DNA of 62,823 nt from the NCBI GenBank assembly GCA_002314635.1, contig DCGQ01000034.1, forward strand, positions 1-62,823, written 5' to 3'. The stretch comes from Clostridiales bacterium UBA1774. GTDB taxonomy: Bacteria; Bacillota; Clostridia; Oscillospirales; Oscillospiraceae. The notes below the pieces were generated by a model. The model did no database searches. It was given only the letters and a program-made list of their open reading frames with translations, and was not told the origin of the DNA. This document shows, piece by piece, positions 16,625 to 25,800 of this stretch; the first letter of the stretch is position 1; each line of letters begins with the position of its first letter. A program made the translations under genes and the position numbers.

Positions 16625-18778
16625 ATGCCGGTTTATGTGGATGCGGAGCGGCGGATTTACCAGCTGAACGGCGGGAATGTGAGCTATGTGCTGTATCGGG
16701 ACTTGGATGACCGGCTGCTGAACCTGTACTGGGGTCCGCGGGTGCCGGAGAGAGCCATCGTGCCGGAGCTGAGCTGTTACCCGGACGGGGCCTCCTTCGA
16801 CGCGGTGCAGAACCGGCTGCCGTGGGAGCTGCCCACATGGGGCAGCGGTTGGTACGGCACCCCTGCTCTCTCCGTGAAAACCGCGGAGGGGGACGAAGTC
16901 ACCGACCTGCGGGTCACGGATCATTTCACCCGCCCCGGAAAGCCGCCGATTCCCGGCCTCCCCGCCACATATACGGAGGACGATTCCGAGGCGGAAACGC
17001 TGGGCATCGTCCTTCGAGACCCGCTGACCGGTCTGGGGATCACGGTGTTCTATTCCGTCTATGCGGAATCCGGGGCCATCACCCGCAGCATGGTTCTCAC
17101 CAACGGCGGCGGGAAAACGCTGACGCTGGGATATGTGATGTCCGCTTCCCTGCCGCTTTGGGGCAGCGAGTATGACTGCATCCATCTGAAAGGCGGCTGG
17201 GCAAAGGAGCGGCAGCTTGTCCGCCGTCCGCTGGGTGAGAGCGAGACCCGGATTTTCTCCCAGCGGGGCGCTTCCGGTCACGAGGAAAACCCCTTCCTCG
17301 CCCTGTGCGAGCGCAGCACCACGGAGCATCGGGGCAGCGTCTGGGCCATGAATCTGATCTACAGCGGCAGCTACCTTGGCTCCGCCTTTGTGGACAATCT
17401 GGGCAATACCCGGCTGAGTCTGGGTCTGAATCCGGATGTGTTCTCGTGGCAGTTGGACCCGGGCGAGACCTTCCGCAGTCCGGAAGCGGTGCTGGTCTAT
17501 TCGGACAGCGGGTTGAACGGTATGTCCCACATCTATCACAGTCTGTACCGCAGCCGTCTGGTGCGGGGGTACTGGCGGGACCGGCCCCGTCCCATTTTGC
17601 TGAACAACTGGGAAGCTACCTACTTTGATTTTGACGAGGAGAAATTGCTGACCATCGCCCGCAGTGCCAGGGAGCTGGGCGTGGAGCTGTTCGTTCTGGA
17701 CGACGGCTGGTTCGGCAGACGCAATACGGACAACTGTTCGTTGGGCGACTGGGTGGTGAACCGGGAAAAGCTGCCCCGGGGACTCAGCGGTCTTTCGGAA
17801 TCGGTAAACGCGCTGGGACTTCGCTTCGGCATCTGGGTAGAACCGGAGATGGTCTCCCCGGACAGCGACCTGTATCGCGTTCATCCGGACTGGTGCCTCC
17901 ATGTGGACGGGCGCACCCGGACGGAGATGCGGCAGCAGCTGATTCTGGATCTGAGCCGCACGGAGGTGCAGGATTTCATCATCCGCGCCATTTCCGACCT
18001 GCTCCGCAGCGCGAATATCTCCTATGTAAAGTGGGATATGAACCGAAATATGACCGAGTTCTATTCCCCTGCCCTGCCGCCTTCCCGGCGGAAGGAGACC
18101 CAGCACCGCTATCTTCTGGGTCTGTACCGGGTGCTGGAAACCGTCACCACCGCCTTCCCGGAGGTTCTGTTTGAAGGCTGCTCCGGCGGCGGAGGCCGGT
18201 TTGACGGCGGGATTCTCCACTACATGCCTCAGATCTGGTGCAGTGACAATACGGACGCGGCAGATCGGCTGCGGATCCAGTACGGCACCTCGCTGGTCTA
18301 CCCGCCCTGCACCGTGGGTTCCCATGTGAGCGCGGTGCCCAACCACCAGACCGGGCGCAGCACCGGCATGGAGTTCCGGGGTCATGTGGCTCTCAGCGGT
18401 GCTTTCGGCTTTGAGCTGGACCTGAGCATCCTGTCCGATGCGGACCGGGAAACGGCGCGGCAGCTGGTGGAAACCGTGAAGTCCCTGCGGGAGCTGACGC
18501 TGGGCAGCAGCTTCACCCGGCTGCTTTCCCCCTTCGAGACGGATTACGCTGCGTGGCAGTTCACCGCGGTCGATACGGCGCTGGTCTGCGTCTATCGGCT
18601 CACCTACCGCCCCAACACCCCGCCTCTGCGTCTGAAGCTGCGGGAGCTGGATGAAAATGCGTGGTACGAGGACGAATCCGGCAGCCGTTACAGCGGAGCC
18701 GCGCTGCGGAACGCGGGTCTGTCCGTCTCCCTGAAGGGCGACAACCAGAGCAAACTTATCCGGCTGAAAAAGGTATAA
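16625..18778 (+). CDS. Alpha-galactosidase, glycoside hydrolase family 36
   Basis: A 717-residue GH36 enzyme hydrolysing terminal alpha-galactosyl groups of raffinose, melibiose or galactomannan oligosaccharides. An N-terminal beta-sandwich precedes the catalytic barrel. The nucleophile is D471 in VKWDMNR and the acid/base is D541 in CSDNTDA; DDGWFG near residue 361 and GSHVSAVPNHQTGR are typical of the family. There is no signal peptide, so oligosaccharides must be imported first. It is translated with the polyol dehydrogenase and ends in a strong terminator. galK lies 29 kb away. Confidence 0.96.
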   Translation: MPVYVDAERRIYQLNGGNVSYVLYRDLDDRLLNLYWGPRVPERAIVPELSCYPDGASFDAVQNRLPWELPTWGSGWYGTPALSVKTAEGDEVTDLRVTDHFTRPGKPPIPGLPATYTEDDSEAETLGIVLRDPLTGLGITVFYSVYAESGAITRSMVLTNGGGKTLTLGYVMSASLPLWGSEYDCIHLKGGWAKERQLVRRPLGESETRIFSQRGASGHEENPFLALCERSTTEHRGSVWAMNLIYSGSYLGSAFVDNLGNTRLSLGLNPDVFSWQLDPGETFRSPEAVLVYSDSGLNGMSHIYHSLYRSRLVRGYWRDRPRPILLNNWEATYFDFDEEKLLTIARSARELGVELFVLDDGWFGRRNTDNCSLGDWVVNREKLPRGLSGLSESVNALGLRFGIWVEPEMVSPDSDLYRVHPDWCLHVDGRTRTEMRQQLILDLSRTEVQDFIIRAISDLLRSANISYVKWDMNRNMTEFYSPALPPSRRKETQHRYLLGLYRVLETVTTAFPEVLFEGCSGGGGRFDGGILHYMPQIWCSDNTDAADRLRIQYGTSLVYPPCTVGSHVSAVPNHQTGRSTGMEFRGHVALSGAFGFELDLSILSDADRETARQLVETVKSLRELTLGSSFTRLLSPFETDYAAWQFTAVDTALVCVYRLTYRPNTPPLRLKLRELDENAWYEDESGSRYSGAALRNAGLSVSLKGDNQSKLIRLKKV

Positions 18779-18782
18779 TATA

Positions 18783-18823
18783 CGCCGCACGGCAATGTGA
18801 AAAAGCCGTGCGGCGCATTTTTT
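18783..18823 (+). terminator. Terminator after the alpha-galactosidase gene
   Basis: CGCCGCACGGC (18783-18793) pairs exactly with GCCGTGCGGCG (18805-18815), followed by CATTTTTT. It touches the end of the convergent GNAT gene. Confidence 0.9.
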
Positions 18824-19469
18824 ATCCGTTGTGACCTGTCAGCTGACCGGGCAGCACCTTTTGCTCCTTGGGGGGATATTCCGCTTCATAGGCGGCAAAG
18901 GCTTCCGGCTCCGTTTCGCAGACATAGTACCCTGTCGGGGTCTGATACACGCCGGTGACGCCGTCAAAGTATCCGGGAATCAGCTCCCTGCCGAGAAAGA
19001 AGGAGTCGTCCGCCCCCTCCGGCAGATCGTGATAGCGAATGTCGAACTCCCGGGCATAGCGGAAGCCGCTTTTCCCGTAGAACAGGATGTTCCCTTCAAA
19101 GCACACACCTCCGCAGCCCCAATCCTTCGCCAGCTCCAGCGAAACGTCCAGCAGCTGCTTGCCGTACCCCTGCCGCTTACGGTCATTCGCAATGCAGATG
19201 GGGCCCATGGTCAGGATCGGCAGCGTACCGCCGCCGTCCTTCTCGATCACCGTGCGGACGAAGCAGTTCTGCCCGATGATACGCCCGTCCTGTACCATGA
19301 CCACATCCAGCTCCGGCACAAAGGCCGGGTCATCCCGAAGCCGCTTCAGCACATAATGCTCCAGACAGCCGGGATGGTACACATTCCAGAAGCTTTCCCG
19401 CACAAGGTTCTCTGTTTCCCGGTAATCCGCCCGGGTCTCACGACGGATGATCAAGTCAGTGTTATTCAA
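18822..19469 (-). CDS. GNAT family N-acetyltransferase
   Basis: A 215-residue GNAT-fold acyltransferase. The acetyl-CoA-binding signature RKRQGYGKQL lies near residue 98, preceded by the strand that ends in GPICIA. The acceptor is unknown. The start is TTG at 19469, fixed by a perfect AGGAGG nine bases upstream; no ATG is available nearby. The gene has its own promoter with a palindrome over the -10 and an unusually long folded leader, so it appears to be tightly regulated. Confidence 0.87.
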   Translation of the reverse strand: MNNTDLIIRRETRADYRETENLVRESFWNVYHPGCLEHYVLKRLRDDPAFVPELDVVMVQDGRIIGQNCFVRTVIEKDGGGTLPILTMGPICIANDRKRQGYGKQLLDVSLELAKDWGCGGVCFEGNILFYGKSGFRYAREFDIRYHDLPEGADDSFFLGRELIPGYFDGVTGVYQTPTGYYVCETEPEAFAAYEAEYPPKEQKVLPGQLTGHNG

Positions 19470-19605
19470 ATTTTTAAACCTCCTGAATATTGTTGACCGG
19501 CAATGTCCGTTTGGACGGGAGGCCCGAAAACCGGTGTCGAGCGCTCCCGCTCAGAACACCGACTCTCGTTTCGGCTGCATCAGCAAACTGCAACGCTCCT
19601 TCTTT
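19470..19605 (-). promoter_or_regulatory. Structured 5' leader of the GNAT gene
   Basis: About 135 nt between promoter and start codon fold into several stems on the minus strand: GGTGT (19560-19556) with ACACC (19537-19533) enclosing GAGCG/CGCTC, then GTCC-AAAC-GGAC (19516-19505). ACCGG (19536-19532) could also pair with CCGGT (19500-19496). It matches no riboswitch class I recognise. Confidence 0.45.
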
Positions 19606-19611
19606 TTTGTA

Positions 19612-19648
19612 GTATGCTCAGCATACCCGATTTCCCGCAAAATTGCAA
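19612..19648 (-). promoter_or_regulatory. Promoter with operator palindrome, GNAT gene
   Basis: TTGCAA (19648-19643), 17-bp spacer and TATGCT (19625-19620) on the minus strand. The 15-bp palindrome GTATGCTGAGCATAC (19626-19612) covers the -10 box and would block RNA polymerase if bound by a dimeric repressor. Confidence 0.65.
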
Positions 19649-19660
19649 GGCACTCACGCA

Positions 19661-19691
19661 AAACGCCCCCGGCCGCAGCCGGAGGCGTTTT
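19661..19691 (-). terminator. Terminator of the NhaC-type transporter gene
   Basis: AAAACGCC...CCGGC and GCCGG...GGCGTTTT form a hairpin with a CGCA loop, 14 nt past the nhaC stop. The T-run is only four bases. Confidence 0.75.
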
Positions 19692-19704
19692 CTTACAGAC
19701 TTTA

Positions 19705-21336
19705 TCAGCCGACAAGCACATTCTTGCCGAACTTCTTGATGCCGAACAGGGTGGCAACCATCAGCACCACGCCGATGGGCAGGCAGATGGCCACGCTCTG
19801 CACGAAGCCGGAGATGATGAAGCAGACGAAGCTGACCGCAGCCACGGTGATCGCGTAGGGCAGCTGGGTGGAAACATGGGTCACATGCTCGCACTGAGCG
19901 CCGGCGGAAGCCATGATGGTGGTGTCGGAGATGGGGCTGCAGTGGTCGCCGCAGACAGCGCCGGCACAGCAGGCGGAGATACCAATGATCATCAGCGTGC
20001 TGTCCGCCGGGAAGATGGCGGTGACGATGGGAATCAGGATGCCGAAGGTGCCCCAGCTGGTGCCGGATGCGAAGGCCAGCACGCAGGCCACAGCAAAGAT
20101 GATGGCGGGCAGCATATTGTACAGACCCTGAGAGGCATTGAACATCAGGTCATGCACAAAGTCCTTGATGCCCAGATAGTCGATGCTCATGGTTTTCAGG
20201 GACAGGGCCAGCGTCAGAATGATGATGGGAGAAAGCATGGCCTGGAAACCCTTGGGGATGCATTCCATGGCTTCCTTGAAGGTGACGACCTTGCGGCAGA
20301 TGAGGTAGATGACCACAATGATCAGGGAGATGATGCCGCCCCAGGGCAGGCCAACATAGGAGTCGGTATTGCCGAAGGCCGCAATGAAGTCGCCCTTGCA
20401 GTCGGTTCCGCCCCACCAGTCGGTGCCGAAGAAGCCGCCCACATAGATCATGCCGATGGTGCAGAACACAATCAGAACCACAACGGGGAAAATCAGATCC
20501 AGAACCTTGCCCTTGGGGTTGCCGGTCTCTTCCTTCTCATTGGAGAGGCCGCCCAGATCGCCCTCGCGGGCCTTCTTTTCATAGGCCACCATGGGGCCGA
20601 AGTCCATCTTCATCAGGCACAGGGCGATGATGAACACAAAGGTCAGCAGAGAGTAGAAATTGTAGGGAATGGCCTTGATGAACAACTGAATGCCGCTGAG
20701 ACCGATATCCAGATCCTCCGCCGTACCGGAAACGGCAGCGGCCCAGGAGGAGATGGGGGCGATCATGCAGACGGGAGCAGCGGTAGCATCGATCAGATAG
20801 CTGAGCTTCTGACGGCTCAGCTTGTGGCTGTCCGTGACCGGCTTCATGACGGAGCCCACGGTCAGGCAGTTGAAGTAGTCGTCAATGAAGATCAGGACGC
20901 CCAGCACGAAGGTGGCCAGCATGGCACCGGTGCGGGTCTTGATGTTCTTTTCTGCCCAGCGGCCGAAGGCAGCGGAGCCGCCTGCCGCATTCACCAGCGC
21001 AACCAGAATGCCCAGCAGTACCAGGAACAGGAAGATACCGGCGTTATCTGCCAGTGCGTTGGTCAGACCGTCCGCAATAATCAGGTTCACGGTCTGAACC
21101 GGGTTAAAGTCTGCCGCCAGCAGTGCGCCGACCAGCACGCCCAGGAACAGAGAGCTGTAAGCTTCCTTGGTGATCAGCGCCAGCGCGATGGCCACGAACG
21201 GCGGCAACAGTGCCCATGCAGTACCATACATACCGGGGCCTGCTTCTCCGTCCTCAGCCGCGAGAACGCTGACGCCCAGCAGCGCGCATACCAGCAGCGC
21301 CAGCAGGACGATGCGGAGTATGGATTTTTTCTTCAT
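19705..21336 (-). CDS. nhaC: NhaC family Na+/H+ antiporter-like transporter, probably for lysine
   Basis: A 543-residue NhaC-superfamily membrane protein with 11 or more hydrophobic segments. It has a cleavable-signal-like first segment (residues 9-27) and an LIFIDDYFNCLTVG motif typical of the family. Other landmarks are SWAAAVSG and DHCSPISDTT. The ATG at 21336 has GGGGGAG upstream. Its leader is a lysine riboswitch; NhaC-family proteins under such control have been proposed as lysine transporters (LysW). I therefore infer lysine uptake coupled to Na+ or H+, rather than plain pH control. Confidence 0.88.
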   Translation of the reverse strand: MKKKSILRIVLLALLVCALLGVSVLAAEDGEAGPGMYGTAWALLPPFVAIALALITKEAYSSLFLGVLVGALLAADFNPVQTVNLIIADGLTNALADNAGIFLFLVLLGILVALVNAAGGSAAFGRWAEKNIKTRTGAMLATFVLGVLIFIDDYFNCLTVGSVMKPVTDSHKLSRQKLSYLIDATAAPVCMIAPISSWAAAVSGTAEDLDIGLSGIQLFIKAIPYNFYSLLTFVFIIALCLMKMDFGPMVAYEKKAREGDLGGLSNEKEETGNPKGKVLDLIFPVVVLIVFCTIGMIYVGGFFGTDWWGGTDCKGDFIAAFGNTDSYVGLPWGGIISLIIVVIYLICRKVVTFKEAMECIPKGFQAMLSPIIILTLALSLKTMSIDYLGIKDFVHDLMFNASQGLYNMLPAIIFAVACVLAFASGTSWGTFGILIPIVTAIFPADSTLMIIGISACCAGAVCGDHCSPISDTTIMASAGAQCEHVTHVSTQLPYAITVAAVSFVCFIISGFVQSVAICLPIGVVLMVATLFGIKKFGKNVLVG

Positions 21337-21349
21337 GATTACTCCCCCT

Positions 21350-21592
21350 AAAAAATAAGAGCCATGCTGCAGCGAACCGCCGCACCATGACTGCACACGA
21401 AGGGAGGAGCCTCCCAAGGTCTACCGGCATCAGACAGCGCTCCGCATTTCTGCGACAGTCCGCCGGATATTCTCCGGCGACCCGGGCAACAACAGGCCGG
21501 GCGCCTGTCATCCCCTCGGCGGCCTCCCCTTTTACCCCCGCATACCCGTGCGTCTCCGGAGTACCTTATGTCAGCCGCTCCTCTATCAGAAG
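21350..21592 (-). promoter_or_regulatory. Lysine riboswitch (L box) with transcription terminator
   Basis: Read on the minus strand from 21592, the leader carries the conserved L-box blocks in order: GATAGAGGAGCG, ATAAGGTA, CCGGAGACG, AAAGGGGAGGCCGCCGA, CCCGG/CCGGG, and GGACTGTC near 21460-21453. The pattern is the same as that of the Bacillus lysC leader. An expression platform follows: CATG-TGCGGC pairs with GCTGCA-CATG (about 21390-21362), then six T (21355-21350). Lysine binding would favour termination and switch the transporter off. It fills the 383-bp gap before nhaC. Confidence 0.9.
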
Positions 21593-21612
21593 CATGTTCA
21601 ATTTACGGGCAC

Positions 21613-21641
21613 ATCATATGCCTGATACGATAAATTGTCAA
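21613..21641 (-). promoter_or_regulatory. Sigma-A promoter for the lysine riboswitch transcript
   Basis: Perfect TTGACA (21641-21636), 17-bp spacer, TATGAT (21618-21613), about 25 bp before the conserved riboswitch core. Confidence 0.88.
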
Positions 21642-21653
21642 GGGGAATCCAAC

Positions 21654-21693
21654 AAAAAATCGGCAGAAAGCGGGGTTTTTCCGCTTTCTGTCG
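21654..21693 (-). terminator. Terminator after the HtrA gene
   Basis: On the minus strand CGACAGAAAGCGG (21693-21681) pairs with CCGCTTTCTGCCG (21673-21661), followed by six T after one A. It closes the polC-htrA transcript. Confidence 0.92.
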
Positions 21694-21719
21694 ATGAAAC
21701 GGCATGTTTCAGTGACGGA

Positions 21720-22823
21720 TTACGTCTGGTCCTCTCTCAGCGTGACGGACACGGTCATGGTCTGTCCGTTCCGCAGGAACACCACCGGCACGGTATCGCC
21801 CGGTTCCCACTGACGCTTGGCGCTCTGCAGGTCCGAGAAGCTGTTGATCTCCGTGCCGCCGATGGTCAGGATCACATCTCCCCGTTTCAGTCCTGCCGCC
21901 TCGGCAGCGCTGCCGCCGGAAACATCGGTGAGATACACGCCTTTTTCATAGCCGTAGCGGGTGGCGGCGGTGACGGAGATGCCCAGCATCACCCGCCCGC
22001 GAACATACCCGTAGGTCAGCACATCGTCGATCACCTTTCGGGCGTCATCCGTGGGAATGGCGAAGCCCAGGCCCTCCACATCGGAGGCTTTATACTTGGC
22101 GGAGGCAATGCCCACCACCTGTCCCCGGTCATTCACCACCGGGCCGCCGGAATTTCCGGAGTTGATGGCAGCATCGATCTGGAACATGATAATGGAAACG
22201 GAGGAGCTGATGGAGATCTCCCGATCCATGGCGGACACGATGCCCTGTGTCATGGTCCAGCTCAGCTCGCCCAGCGGGTTGCCCACGGCGTACACCTTCT
22301 GACCCACCGATACCTCTCCGAAGTCCCCCAGCTCACAGTAGGGCAGGTTTTCCGCCTCGATCTTCACCAGCGCCACATCGCTGCGTTCGTCCCCGCCGAT
22401 CACGGTGCCCGGATAGCTGCGTCCGTCATACAGCGTGACGGTAAAGGGCAGGCCATTGGTCAGCGCGTCCTCGATCACATGGTAGTTGGTAAAGATATAG
22501 CCGCTGGGATCGGTCAGAAATCCGGTGCCGGTGACGGGTGAGGTGCTGACCTGACCGAACACATTGGTGCTGGTCAGCTCCGTGCGAATGCTGACACAGG
22601 CAGGCGCGATGCGCTCATAGATCTCCGTGGCGGACAGCACCGAACCCCGGCTCTCCGATGTATGATACACCGACATGGAGATGCGGCTTCTGCCCTCCAG
22701 CTCCACGATTTCCACATCCCGGTAGGCCCGCAGGGTCATGCCCGTGCCGTAACCAAGCGCCGAGAGCAGAACAGCCAGCGCGATCCAGAGTCCGATCCGG
22801 CTCTTTTTCTGATTTTCATACAT
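21720..22823 (-). CDS. HtrA/DegP-type serine protease with PDZ domain
   Basis: A 367-residue membrane-anchored S1C protease. One N-terminal helix (residues 11-31) anchors it outside the cell. The trypsin-like domain has H115 (NYHV), D149 (SDVALVK) and S225 (GNSGGP), and a single PDZ domain covers about residues 275-367. It should degrade or refold damaged exported proteins. The ATG at 22823 is chosen for its GGGGGA ribosome site. It lies 22 nt after polC and shares its transcript. Confidence 0.93.
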   Translation of the reverse strand: MYENQKKSRIGLWIALAVLLSALGYGTGMTLRAYRDVEIVELEGRSRISMSVYHTSESRGSVLSATEIYERIAPACVSIRTELTSTNVFGQVSTSPVTGTGFLTDPSGYIFTNYHVIEDALTNGLPFTVTLYDGRSYPGTVIGGDERSDVALVKIEAENLPYCELGDFGEVSVGQKVYAVGNPLGELSWTMTQGIVSAMDREISISSSVSIIMFQIDAAINSGNSGGPVVNDRGQVVGIASAKYKASDVEGLGFAIPTDDARKVIDDVLTYGYVRGRVMLGISVTAATRYGYEKGVYLTDVSGGSAAEAAGLKRGDVILTIGGTEINSFSDLQSAKRQWEPGDTVPVVFLRNGQTMTVSVTLREDQT

Positions 22824-22845
22824 GGTATGATTCCCCCATTTCTCC

Positions 22846-25800
22846 TCAGAAAAACGAGAGCTGCGCCGATTCCGGCATATTGCCGAAGGCACCGGCGGCT
22901 TTCAGTTCCTCGATGTGTGTTTTACTGACCTTGGTACAGGCAATGGCAAACTCCTCGATGGAGGTAAAGTCCTGCCCCTGCTTGTCGTAGATATCCCATG
23001 CCGCAGCCTCGCCCAGACCGGTGATCGCGTTGAACGGCGGAATCAGGCAGTCGCCGTTCATGCGGAAGCGGATGGCGTGGCTCTTTTTCAGATTCACCGG
23101 GGCAAAGCGGAAACCCCGCAGGTAAAATTCGTAAACCACCTCAAGGCCGGTATACAGATCCTTTTCCGCCTGTTTCAGATCCTGCATATTCCGCTGCAGC
23201 TCCAGCAGCTTCTGCCGCACCTTGTCCACGCCGGAGGAGGCGATATTCAGGTCAAAGGCGGGACAGCGGATGGAGAAGTAGGCCGCATAGAAGGCCAGCG
23301 GCATATGTACCTTGAACCACGCGATCCGCAGCGCCATCATGACATAGGCCACGGCATGAGCCTTGGGGAACAGGTACTTGATCTTGTGGCAGCTTTCGAT
23401 ATACCATTCCTTCACGCCTGCGTCCCGCATATCCTTTTCCATGTCCTCCGCCAGACCTCTGCCCTTTCGGACGCTTTCCATGATTTTGAAGGCCCGCTTG
23501 GCGGGAAGTCCTTCGTCGATCAGGGTCAGCATGATATCGTCACGGCAGCCGATGGCCTCGTCAACGGAGGCGGTTCCGGATTCAATGATGTCCTTGGCGT
23601 TGCCCAGCCACACGTCCGTGCCGTGGCTGAAACCGGACAGACGCACCAGCGTGCTCATTTTCTCCGGCTGGGTGTCCACCAGCATTTCCCGCGTGAACTT
23701 GGTGCCGAATTCCGGCACGGCGATGGAACCGGTGTGGCCGATGATGGGGTCGCCGTCCGGAATGCCCAGTGCCTCCGGCGTGCGGAACAGCAGCATGGTC
23801 TGCGGGTCGTCCAGCGGCAGCTTCTTCACATCCACCCCGGTCAGTTCCTCCAGCATATGAATCATGGTGGGGTCATCGTGTCCCAGCATATCCAGCTTCA
23901 GCAGGTTCGATTCCATGCTGTGATACTCGAAATGGGTGGTGATGATATCCGTATCCGGGTCGTCCGCCGGATGCTGTACCGGGCAGAAATCGTAGATGCT
24001 CTTGTCCTGCGGAATGACCACCAGACCGCCGGGATGCTGGCCGGTGGTTCGCTTCACGCCGGTGAATCCGGCAGCCAGTCGGTTTTCCTCCACCTTGGAC
24101 ACCTGCCGTCCCCGCTCGGCCATGTACTTTTTCACATACCCGTAGGCGGTTTTTTCCGCGATGGTGCCGATGGTACCGGCGCGGAACACATGGTCTGCGC
24201 CGAACAGGTCTATGGTATCCTTGTGGGCGTGGGACTGGTATTCGCCGGAGAAGTTCAGGTCGATATCCGGTACCTTGTCGCCGCCGAAGCCAAGGAAGGT
24301 CTCAAAGGGGATGGTGTAACCGTCCTTATCATACTTGGTTCCGCAGACCGGGCAGTTCCTGTCCGGCATATCCACGCCGCAGGCCCAGCCTTCGCCGCTT
24401 TCGAAATCCACATGTCGGCACTTGGGGCAGCGGTAATGGGACGGCAGGGCGTTGACCTCCGTGATGCCGGACATATAGGCGATGATGGAGGAACCCACGC
24501 TGCCCCGGGAGCCTACCAGATACCCGGCCTCGTTGCTTTTCTGCACCAGCTTGACGGCGGACATATAAATCACGTCGTAACCCCGGGAGCAGATGTTGCC
24601 CAGTTCCTCCTCCACCCGGTCCACCACCAGCTTGGGCGGGTCATCGCCGTAAAGCCGGTGCAGCTTACCGTACACAAGGTCTTTCAGCTGCTGGGCGGAG
24701 TTTTCGATCTTGGGCGGGAACAGGCCGGTGGGCAGCGGTGCCACCACCTCAATGCTGTCGGCAATGGCGTTGGGGTTTTTCACCACCACCTCATAGGCTT
24801 TGTCTTTGCCTAGATAGCCGAATTCCTTCAGCATCTCATCCGTGGTCTTGAAATACAGCGGCAGCGGCTCATCGCAGTCGGTAAACTTGTTGCTCAGCAG
24901 GATCCGCCGGAAAATTTCCTCCTGCGGGTCCAGAAAATGCACATCGCCGGTGGCCACCACCGGTTTCCCCAGCTCCTCGCCCAGACGGACTACCTTCCGG
25001 TTGTAATCCATCAGCTCCTCCGTATTCCGGGCGGTGCCGTTGCGGAGCAGGAAGGCGTTGTTGCACAGCGGCTGAATCTCCAGAAAATCGTAGAACTCCG
25101 CCACTCTTTTCAGCTCCCGCATACTGCGCCGCCCGGTAAGGGCGCGGAACACCTCGCCCGCCTCGCAGGCGGAACCCACGATCAGTCCCTCCCGCAGCTC
25201 CATCAGCAGGCTTTTGGGGATGATGGGGTATTTTTTGAAATGCTCCAGATGGGCGCGGGACACCATCTCATACAGGTTGCGGATGCCCTTCTGTTCCCTC
25301 ACCAGAATGATGATGTGCTTGGGCTGCCGCCTGCCGTCGTATTCCTTCCGCAGCGCCGAGATCAGCGGGGCAAGCTGGGAGATGCGGTCACAGCCTTTTT
25401 CCCGCAGCATTTTGAAGAAGGCCTCCAACAGCAGACCGGTGGTCATGGCGTCATCGGATGCGCGATGGTGCCGGAACTCCGGCAGACCCAGATAGTTCGC
25501 CGCCGCGTCCAGATTGTGCTTTTTCAGACTGGTCAGCAGGCTCTGGCTCAGGATCAGGGTGTCGATGCTGGTGCTGTCAAAGGGGATTCCATGGCGGGCG
25601 CAGGCCTCCGCCACAAAACCCATGTCGAAATCCACATTATGTCCGCAGAGGACGCTGTCTCCGGCAAAGCGGAGAAATTCCCGGACGGCGGTTTCCTCAT
25701 CCGGCGCGCCGGACACATCCTCGTCCCGGATGCCGGTCAGCCGGGTGATCTCCGACGGAATGGGAACTCCCGGGTCCACAAAGGTCTGAAACCGGGCAAG

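Noticed and set aside
15497..18790. A 1097-codon open frame antisense to the polyol dehydrogenase and alpha-galactosidase genes
   Set aside because: High GC and codon bias leave the antisense frame open. The product is a His/Gln/Arg/Ala-rich shadow, while the sense strand has two clear enzymes with intact motifs.
19470..19605. T-box or SAM riboswitch in the GNAT leader
   Set aside because: No AGGGTGG-type T-box sequence and no SAM-box core are present; left as an unknown structured leader.
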